Shown one piece after another: positions 55,646 to 64,000 of a stretch of 64,000 nt of DNA. The notes beneath the pieces were generated by a model. It searched no databases and was not told where the DNA came from. It saw nothing but the letters and a program-made list of their open reading frames with translations. Source of the DNA: Copromyces sp. CBS 386.78 (taxonomy: Eukaryota > Ascomycota > Sordariomycetes > Sordariales > Sordariaceae); contig MU839193.1 in the NCBI GenBank assembly GCA_030685235.1, positions 1-64,000 on the forward strand. Direction: 5' to 3'. Each line of letters starts with the position of its first letter. The stretch's first letter is position 1. The position numbers and the translations under genes were made by a program.

Positions 55646-57853
55646 TCATATCCTCCCAACATTGGCAGCAGCAGCGGCAGCGGCAAACTGCTCAGCGTAC
55701 GCCGACCCCTGAGCCTGCATCTGAGCCATCAGCTCAGCGCTCTCCAACTCACTTTCGACATCACCGACATACGCCAACTGCGCCCACACCCTCCAGTGGA
55801 GAATGCCAAAGTGGGCAACCCGCGTTGCCATGTCCTCAACACCGGCCTCCTCGCGGGGGTCCCTGTTGCTCGATGAGTTGGACGTAGACGAAGTCGTTGT
55901 GGGCTCACTGCCGCCAAGGCTCTGTATACCCATCACCTTGCTAGCTCCAGGAGTGCGAAGGTGATCGCCAGCTCCGCCGGCATTCCACGCCCTGGTACCG
56001 GGGGTCTGGATTTTTCCACCAGTTGCACGCGAGAAGAGGCCGACGCCAGAGAGATTCCTAAACTCCTTGACCTTGACCGCCACTTCGCCTAGCAACTTTT
56101 GTTGAAACTCTGCCTCGACCTCCCGGAAGACCTCGCAAGTGGGGTCGCCTAGTACACGGACAAGGTTGGCCTCGAGCTCAGCCAGCGACGCCTGGGGGTG
56201 GTTGACGAAGCGCAGGATCTGAAGGGCCATCGCGCCGGCGAGGGACTTCCACCTGTAGTCGGGACGGCTGGCGGGAGGTGCGGTGTGAAGGAGGGCGAGA
56301 AGAGACGAGTAGAGTTCCTGTGCCTTTCGGCGGGATTCGGCAGAATCCTGAGGGGTAGGCGTGCAAGAACCGGTAGTGGGTGTGAAGATGGCGGAGCTGC
56401 GGGGAGAGGAAGCAGTTGATGATAGAGAGTTGCGATCGCTAAAGGTTAGACTGGAAGGACGGGAGAAGTTGAACTCGGCGGACGAGCGGGTACTTAGTGT
56501 ACGGCCGTTGTCCTCAGAGAGGTAAGCCGGTACACCAGAGGAGAACTGCCTCGAAAGACTTTCGTAGTCCTCATACTTGCGCATGCAAATCTCAAGGCAG
56601 ATGTTGTCGTACATATCCGACCTGACCTTGAGGATGCGCTCCTCGTCAAAGAGGAAGGTATTGGGTACGGTTCCAGTCGATGTGGAAGGCAGAACCAGGT
56701 GTGTGAGGGCCTCGAAGAAAGTACCGGTCTCACCGAACGCTTGAGCATGAGGGCTGGGTATGTTGGCGTACACGATGGAGGCGGCAGTCACGGCGTTGCG
56801 GTACCACTGCTTGGCAACAGCAATGTTGAGCTTCCTTGCTTGGATCTTCTTGATGAAGAAGCGCTGCTCAAAGTGAACTGTATCCTCAATCAAGACAGGG
56901 CGGAGGCATCTGATCTGGTGGTTGGCAACATCCAACTTCATGGCCTCCAACACACTGAGCAGATTTCTCATGCCCTTGACCAGCTCGCCCATGTCGTTGT
57001 TGCTATTCCCGTTGCTGAGTTCATTGTACATCTCGTCCACCCACTCATCCCGCATTGGTGCACAGTGTAGCTTGAGAACACCGGATAACCAGGCCGCCAA
57101 CTTCTCCAAATCCGCAACACCTCGGTGAAACTGTTGCATCAAGAGCTCCACGTTCAATCCATCGTTCAGCAAGTCGCGATCACGTTGAGGCACCAACGTC
57201 TCAATGATCTCCCGAGCGGCCTTGAGGAGTGCTGGCAGGCACCAGTTGTCGTCTGTCCCGTATCTCGCGTAGAAGCCCTCCCGATCCATAACGAACTGTA
57301 TTAGCTGCTCCATCAACATGTTCCAGAACTGATTCGCCTTCTCCTGCTTTCTCTTGCCCTTTTCGCCATCCAGGTTGGGTCGGAAGTGGAGCTCAGGGTC
57401 GAAGTTGATATCATGGCGCAGCTTAGGGTTGTGTATTATCTTGCTGACGTCGAGTTCGCTGAGCGTTGCGCGGGTGACTGGGGGTTCTAGGGGCTTGGGG
57501 GCGATTGGTACACTGGAGCTGCGAGAGAGCGGTGAGGGCCTGCGATCCCTGGCATGGGCGGTGAAGTATTCGCTTGAACTTTGGCGGTTGGAGCTAGTCG
57601 AGGAATTCCTGGATAGCCTGGGTGCCGTCTCCGTCGCCGGTGTCGAAGCCGTGCTCTCTCCTCCATCTGTGACCAGCTCCCTCGATACTCTGGAGAACTC
57701 TTGCATGATCTGGTCTTCCTGTTCGGCCTGTTGGGGTGGGTTGCGCGTCTCGGGGACTGTCTCTGTCGGTAGGGGCTCCTCGGCCGTGGAGTCCTGTCGC
57801 CTGTGAGTCGAGAGGTGGCTCTCGAAGCCACCGCCTGCGCCTTGTTCGCCCAT
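55646..57853 (-). CDS. Sok1/Tcp11-family signalling protein
   Basis: Single-exon 735-aa protein. The first 125 residues are polar and Ser-rich with basic-directed sites (RLSRNSS, RRPSPLSRSSS), fitting PKA-type phosphorylation. From about residue 130 it matches the Tcp11 domain: LRHDINFDPELHFRPN, FWNMLMEQLIQFVMDREGFYARYG, and the IKKIQARKLNIAVAKQWYRNAV helix. Budding yeast Sok1 is a high-copy suppressor of PKA loss, so a role in cAMP signalling is likely by family. The C-terminus has a Ser/Asn run and an Ala-rich end. A long region with no gene lies upstream. Confidence 0.85.
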   Translation of the reverse strand: MGEQGAGGGFESHLSTHRRQDSTAEEPLPTETVPETRNPPQQAEQEDQIMQEFSRVSRELVTDGGESTASTPATETAPRLSRNSSTSSNRQSSSEYFTAHARDRRPSPLSRSSSVPIAPKPLEPPVTRATLSELDVSKIIHNPKLRHDINFDPELHFRPNLDGEKGKRKQEKANQFWNMLMEQLIQFVMDREGFYARYGTDDNWCLPALLKAAREIIETLVPQRDRDLLNDGLNVELLMQQFHRGVADLEKLAAWLSGVLKLHCAPMRDEWVDEMYNELSNGNSNNDMGELVKGMRNLLSVLEAMKLDVANHQIRCLRPVLIEDTVHFEQRFFIKKIQARKLNIAVAKQWYRNAVTAASIVYANIPSPHAQAFGETGTFFEALTHLVLPSTSTGTVPNTFLFDEERILKVRSDMYDNICLEICMRKYEDYESLSRQFSSGVPAYLSEDNGRTLSTRSSAEFNFSRPSSLTFSDRNSLSSTASSPRSSAIFTPTTGSCTPTPQDSAESRRKAQELYSSLLALLHTAPPASRPDYRWKSLAGAMALQILRFVNHPQASLAELEANLVRVLGDPTCEVFREVEAEFQQKLLGEVAVKVKEFRNLSGVGLFSRATGGKIQTPGTRAWNAGGAGDHLRTPGASKVMGIQSLGGSEPTTTSSTSNSSSNRDPREEAGVEDMATRVAHFGILHWRVWAQLAYVGDVESELESAELMAQMQAQGSAYAEQFAAAAAAANVGRI

Positions 57854-60800
57854 GTTGAAGTTGTCTATCCTTGATCTCTTGAGGGTGTTACCGGAGCCAA
57901 GCTACGTGAGCGACGACGGGTGAAATTATAGTGAAAAGATCGGTGAGGAGGAAGAGTCCAGAAAAACCCGGGGAAATGGCTAGGGCGAATGGAGCAGTTA
58001 TGAGTGCGACCAAGACCTTTGTTCGTGGCATGCATGTTAGCAATGTGTATCACCAAAAGGCTGCTGCATGCGAGAGAAGTGCAAACAAGGCAACGAAGGG
58101 ATGGATGGGGAAAAGGACTGAGTGCCTGCGGAAAGGCGGAAAGGGGCATGGACTGCAGCCGTGGCGGCCCTTGTGTCTTGTGATAGGGAAGCCAGTCTTT
58201 GGTGTACACTGCAGGGAGCGACTGGACCAAGGACGAAGGAATGAGAAGACCCTGGGCCTGTGTGTGCTTGTGTAATATGACGGCCATGTAGCAAAGCGAA
58301 GAGAACAAGCCGCTTACCGGCAGAAAGCCTTGTGGTTGGTGTTGTGGTGGTTTGGGTACTCGGCAGCAATCGGCGTCCTCGAAGACTTGAGTGTCCAAGA
58401 GGGAGAGGTCGGTTGCGTGTGTGTGTGTGTCGTGTATACGGTTGTGCGTATGGGTGATTGCAGTAGCAAGCAGGGATGGGTTGGGACACGGAAGCGCAAC
58501 CAAGGTTAAACAAGGACCGAGACGGAGGTACTGTCGGTGGTAGTGTTGGCCGAGGAGGGCAGCTTATAAGAGAAGCCGGTGACCTGGGGCCGTGGTCGGG
58601 ACTGGGCTTGCTTGGGCGAGAAGAGGCGGTGTCTTGCCACAGATTACACACCAGTGTTTGGTATTTCAAACGTAGCTTGTGGTCGTTGAGGGCCGTGTGG
58701 TTGTGGCGCCGGGTGGGTTGATTAGTAGTAGTAAGTTGTTTAAGGGTGAACAATTATTAGGGTGAAAGTGAAATCCAGGTCTGTCTATTTGTTGGTAACG
58801 GCGTGGTGGAGGTGATTGTTGGTTTCCTGTCTCGTATCCCCTACTTCTTCTCACAGAGGTTGGGACGAGGGATGAATGAGAGCGAGAACCGACGGTTTGT
58901 TGACTTGTGTGTAGTAAAAGTCGAGAATGGGGAACGAGCAAACAGAAAGATTAAGCAGAGCAGTGCAGACGAGAGAGAAAATGGAAGCAGGTGTAGTGGA
59001 AAAGTCGGGAAATGGAAAACAGCAGTAAAGAGTAAAATGGAAAGAAAGGGCGGGAGGATCTAGACTAAAGAAGGGGTGTGTGTACAAGGATGGATGGATA
59101 TGTCGAGTAAGGTCTAGTAACCTCCAATGTAATATTACGAGAGCCTACAAGGGAGGAAGAGAGTGCGTGGCTCCTGCCTTCAGACCCGGGCACGATGCCG
59201 GCGGCGGGAACAGGAAGGAGCCCGTAACTTACACTAGCACAGAACGAGAGCGTTGCAGGGGGGGTTGAAAGGTACCGTCCACCTGGATGGAACCAGACCT
59301 GACATGGAACACGATGCCGGGTCCCAAACGGCGACGTAGCGACCGATGCGGCATACGGAGTGGAGGAGGGGGGGGTGTGTGGGGCCAACAGGGTTGACTG
59401 AGTTGATCTCTTGATGAAGATCAGAAAGGGGGGGGTCGCAATTCACAGAAAGAGTGAAAGATACAAAGGGCCACTGCATCCGCCTCTCTTCGTTTCCGAC
59501 CCTGACCGTGATCCATTCTCCGTCCATATCCAATATCCATTGCTTTTCCATCCAGGGTTTTGTTGAGGGCCAAAAAAGGTGTGTGGTCGGATCGTCCGCG
59601 TGTTTTGCGGCATCTGCTGTCGTTGGTCTGCCATTCTCTGCGACTCTGCAACTCTGGCTTGGAGGTGTCATGACCATACCAGACCAGACACATTGATTGA
59701 CCCACGGGCCACGGGCACCAGCACGCTTCCCGTCGCATCCAGCGCATCAGGTACCTCTTAAGGTATTCAGGTTTCCACTCCCACGCACCCACTCTAGCGT
59801 ACAGTACAGCCATCTCATCTCATCTGCGGTCGGGTGCACTGGCGAGTCTCGCACGTCTGCCGCTGGCAGATTGGCACTGCAACCACTGCGACTTTGCATG
59901 CACCTACCCCTACGGCCCTCCCTCAGCAAATGGAATGAATGGAGTGCAGTGCACTGACATGTTAACAGCCATGCCTGTTGTTAAGGCAAGCTGTGTGTGT
60001 GGTGGCTGCTGAGGTGTGCTGGGGCTTGCGCTTGCAGTGAAAGAAATATTACACAGCTGTAAGAAGTGGGCTTGGACCACATTGTTAATCACACACCCCC
60101 AACCCTCAGAGTTCTTTCCCCCTTGCCTCAAGTCATTCAGGTAGAGGTACCTCTGCTCTTTCCCGGGCCCCTGGCGAAAAGAAACAACAATCCCTTGTAT
60201 CCCAGCGTCCACTCGTCCAGTGGGTGCTGAATGGGAGAGTGCCAGTGGACCGTTTTCGTTCCCGGCCGAGGCGAGTCCATTTCAGGTGAGGCGACCACGG
60301 ACCACGGGCAGACACCGACTGTGAAATTGTTAACGGGGCGGGGGTTATAACAGCGGATCGGTACCTGGCCTACCCGTCAGTGCGCGCGCCGCCTTGCCTT
60401 GCCTTACTTTGCTTGCCTTGACATTGGATTAATCCGGGGCCGTCTCTTTGAGCGCGGAGGATGCACCTGAGCATTCTGCCTGTAAGCTGAGAAGCCGCTG
60501 GCAAGTGGAATGTCGGAATTCATGCAAAAACAAAGCACATTTTCTGTTGGTTTGTTCCTGTTTGATGTCACCCTAAAAGACGACATGACGGCTCATGTAA
60601 AACGAGCACATCATCACAACGACAACGAACGGCCACAGCAACAACAAAAGGCGACCTGACAATGGGATGGAACAAATCCAATATCAAGGGCAACCGCGGC
60701 ATCAGGCATGCAAATTCAACCAATTCCACTTCCAACAATTCCAATTCTTTGAATCCCTCAATTTCTTTCCTCTTCAACACCATACAAATTGTCGTCGTCG

Positions 60801-62230
60801 ATGACGAGCTATAAAACACCCCCTGGTCCCCCATACCCCAGCACCCTACGAGACTAGCTGCCAGCACCGATATGCAGTAGGTTGAACAACGGCGACGCGG
60901 TCCAACACCACTGCATTGCTTGCTGTTTTGCGGTGTGCAAGCGTCGTCTGAATAGCGCCATCCCCACACACGACAATATTGGCGGCATCCATTGGAATTG
61001 GACTCTGGTGAGGTTGCCGCCGCATCCCTCGCTTGTTAACCGATCGCTTCTGCTGCTCTGCGTTGTCCTTGTCGCAGATTTTTTCCTTGCCGCAAGCCAC
61101 ATCATCATCATCATCATCATCACCATCAAGAAGCCGGGGCCGAAGATGGCGATGGCGAGCCTGGGGAATGACGGGGCACGGCGGGACGGGAGGTGTTGCG
61201 CTTTGGGGGCCCGCCTTGCGACTTGTGGTGCCGTGCATACCGACAACGATGGAATGATGAACACAACGGAACCCCGAACAACCTGGAGACAGGCCTGATA
61301 GCTTTGACAGGGGAGACGCCGGTAAAGTTTTGGGATGGTCCTGGCTGTCCGAGACGTCGCGCGCGAATGCGAGAGAGTCATGAACAGCATCACAATTCAA
61401 ACAACCCCCCTTCCAAGAGCCCCAAATCCCAATGAGGCACCAACTGAGCCAATGCTGTACCAACACAACTTCCGCCCTGAACAGCCCCCGATAACGCCTG
61501 TGACGCCTCACAGCAAGCGGACCCAACTCTGAGAGGCTCGTTCGTTAGTTTTCCCCCCAACTTTTCCCCAACTTTTCCCTCACATCCCGTCACGTTTTGT
61601 CACAGGCACGCTTTGCCCAAACCGGGAAGTCCAGACCATCCATTCCCCAGTTTGCGCCTCACTTCTGGCACCATGGCTCGCTCGGCCTTTGGGGCTCAGG
61701 TACGGTCCAGACACATTCATCCCAAGTTGGGATCAATCAGTGCTTCATATTTAGATTTCAACGTTGCGACGCCTCACCAGCGTCCAACCTTGACCCAGTA
61801 TCTGACCCGGTATCTGTAGTGCCGGTTTCGGTATGGTGTCTTGGCACTTACACGCAAAGATACGTTTCAGACTTTACCGTCCGTAAATTACGTACGCCTA
61901 CACAGCGTGATCGGGTACCTCCACGCACGTACGTTTCATACCATCGCCGTTCGCCGCCGCTCCAGTAAATCGGCCGGGATGACGATCTGACCGCATCTCC
62001 ATCAGTGGGTTTTAGCATCGAAACCTTCGAAACCTTCCATGTCTTCGAAATCTCGGGGGGAGTTGCCTTGTTGAGCACATACCGACCGATGCTGACGATA
62101 GCAGCTGTGAGCTGACGAACGAGGCGAAAAACTGTCAACTGGAATCTGGATGGAAAAGTTCGGGACATCCCGTACCCGTCAGCCCGTTGTGGATCGTATC
62201 GTGGCCCTCAACACCGTCAACATTTTGTCA
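57854..62230. promoter_or_regulatory. Very long upstream region of the Sok1-type gene
   Basis: About 4.4 kb with no supported gene. Open frames of 60-238 codons occur on both strands but overlap each other, lack domains and have no splice signals. A GT run lies at 58419-58430 and an ATC run at 61101-61124. The first 1 to 1.5 kb is probably a long transcribed leader; many regulatory fungal genes have such leaders. The rest may carry unrecognised non-coding transcripts. Confidence 0.35.
61101..61124. repeat. ATC trinucleotide microsatellite
   Basis: About eight ATC repeats, one of several short simple repeats in this region. Confidence 0.6.
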
Positions 62231-64000
62231 GATGTAACTGTACAGAATTGATTGATTGAAGAGTGTATTTGACTAATTCGCCTAGAAGGCCCAAAAGGTC
62301 TGGGGGGTATTGGAGTATCCTAGAGGGACCTAGAAACTAGTAATCTAGGGGGTTAGGCGGCTAACCTAAATTGAATATAGCTAGAAACCCAAATATCTAC
62401 CCTTTAATTTGATATACCCCCTCATTTACAGACCTTCCTAAAATAGGGCAAAAGTAAAGCTATTTATAGTTTTCTCTCTTCTAGCACGTTAATCTCCCTA
62501 ATTAAACCATAAGTATCCTCTAAAATGTCGTCGGGAACTTCCCTCCTAAACTTTATTTCTTTTCGAACCAGCGTATTCACTATCCCTATTAAATCCCGGA
62601 ACTTCTTATAATTTAATTATCCTAATACCTTTATTAAACTGTTTACTAGTATTTTCTTTTTTTTTAAATATTCGATTATAATCCTTCCTTCTATAATCTC
62701 TTATTGTAACTAATAACGATAAATATCAATATATTTTAACTTAATTATTAATTATAATACTTTAACGGTTAGAATATAAATCGTTTAAGTATTATTATAA
62801 CCGATTATAAGGATTTCCTAATCGAAGGGAATTTTAATTTCCTTATATAAACGTATAATAGCAATAATTTCCTTTATAATGTTAGAAATCAATAATAACT
62901 CTACTTCGGTAATTAAAATTAATACTGTTCTCTATTTAATAATACCCTAATAGACTAAACTACCGAATAATTTAATTATAAAACTATATAAACTTTTCCG
63001 ATCTAAAGTATTATTAGCATATAAAATATTTAAAACTATTTTAAATTTTAATAATAATTTAAAATAAAGAAAGAGATTTAAATAGAATTGAAGGTAATAT
63101 AATACTTTATTAATAACCTTATAATATTAAGGATTAGGGTTATAATTGTAGCGAATTAAACGGTTAGCTATAAAGGCAATATTTATTCGGGTAATTATTA
63201 TAATGTATATTATCGATTTAACGACGATTTAATAATCCTATATTTTATCGAAGTTAATTATATTATTGTAGGGTAAAAATTCTTCGTTACTTATTAGAAT
63301 AAAGGCGAAAATATATTTTAATAAATTTAGTAATTTTATAAATATATTCCTATTAAAATAATTAAATTAGTCCTACCTCTCGATTTCGAATAATTTTGAT
63401 ACTTAGAAATTATTAGAAGTTATTACCCCCTATAAGTTTATACTTTTCTTCCAAATTCTTTATTACCTAAATAACTTTATTATATAATTTTTAGTCGAAA
63501 GTAAATATAATATTGTTAATATAATAAAAAATTAAAATCTTACCGCGTTTGAAGATATATAAATCTTCGAATAATAATTAAAAACCTATATTTTTAAAAA
63601 TATTATTAAATTCTCGTTACTAAAATAAAAAAGTATATTGTAAACTATAGAAAGCTTTAAATAACTTAAGTACTATATAATATTTTCAATATTTAAGAGG
63701 TATACGTATATAAATTTCTTTATCGAAATAAATATTAATAAAAGTATTTATAACGTTGTATTAAATAAATTCGAAATTAAATTTAGTAATATAAATAATA
63801 ATAGATCGGAAAGAATAATTAGTTAACGTAGAAGCGTACGTTTTTTTCCTGTAATAATATTATTAATCTCCTCTAATTATAAAACGAACTTTTATTTTCT
63901 AAAGACGGCCGTACTTATTAAATTTATATATATATATTTATATATAATTAAGGATTTAGGTACTTTTAGTACGAAAAATATCTTTATCGACCTTTACCTA
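62231..64000. repeat. RIP-degenerated AT-rich repeat relic at the right end
   Basis: GC content falls steeply from about 62240, and the rest is stop-filled AT-rich DNA reaching the window end. A few coding fragments are readable. No LTR or TIR was found. It may join a larger AT-rich block beyond the window. Confidence 0.65.
62464..62610 (-). pseudogene. Readable coding relic in the right-end RIP block
   Basis: A stop-free run of about 48 codons on the minus strand. It contains KKFRDLIGIVNTLVRKEIK, EVPDDILEDTYGLI and REINVLEERKL, then a stop. The composition looks like a gag-type or other transposon protein helix region, but I cannot identify the family. Confidence 0.35.

Noticed and set aside
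58037..58753. 238-codon minus-strand frame upstream of the Sok1-type gene
   Set aside because: His/Thr/Ser/Pro-rich translation of simple-sequence leader DNA; overlaps another frame (57865-58503) equally long.
60846..61526. 226-codon minus-strand open frame
   Set aside because: It overlaps several other frames, includes an Asp run made by the ATC repeat, and shows no domain or splice structure.

Overview
The window is nuclear DNA of a filamentous ascomycete, most likely a Sordariales fungus close to Neurospora. Short introns (about 59-150 bp) carry CTRAY-type branch sites such as GCTAAC and CTGAC. Genes are GC-rich with C-ending codons. They are separated by extremely AT-rich blocks whose transposon-like sequences look mutated by repeat-induced point mutation (RIP): transitions, many stop codons, much TpA and little CpA. 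The species call is inference.

Left gene-rich part (about 2-37 kb). In order: a secreted Agd3/CE18-like polysaccharide deacetylase (+) convergent with a GT25-type glycosyltransferase (-); a six-exon protein with a fungal HeLo-like N-terminal domain and an ankyrin-type motif (+); an alpha/beta hydrolase (+); a small protein with a Cys-rich tail (+); a putative mitochondrial protein (-); a secreted Rds1-type ferritin-fold stress protein (-); a poly-Gln FAR1-like zinc-finger/ankyrin protein (-), divergent from an eight-exon protein kinase (+); a 91-aa putative mitochondrial membrane protein (+); an EthD-like protein (+) convergent with phosphoketolase (-); and a six-exon DUF6594 membrane protein (+). 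I built exon models by hand; splice phases close exactly in all of them.

Central accessory part (about 38-52 kb). Two RIP-degenerated, roughly 3.0-kb hAT-like transposons lie in opposite orientation (A 38367-41867, B 44676-49037). B has a perfect 8-bp target-site duplication. Each carries a younger nested element with its own TIRs and perfect 8-bp duplication: 492 bp in A and 1331 bp in B. B sits inside a small Cys-rich protein gene; removing B plus one duplication restores the frame, and an intact paralogue follows at 49717-50004. A further 909-bp TIR element (50841-51749) splits a minus-strand gene in the same frame-preserving way. Two degenerate tRNA-like sequences also lie here.

Right part (about 52-62 kb). 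A secreted Cys-rich protein (+) is followed by a Sok1/Tcp11-family signalling protein (-) with a very long upstream region. Both window ends (1-1490 and about 62230-64000) are RIP-type relics.

The genes do not form one pathway. Neighbouring links are an extracellular polysaccharide-modifying pair (deacetylase/GT25) and a set of fungal accessory proteins. The most notable content is the layered transposon history, with two genes broken by insertions and still legible.
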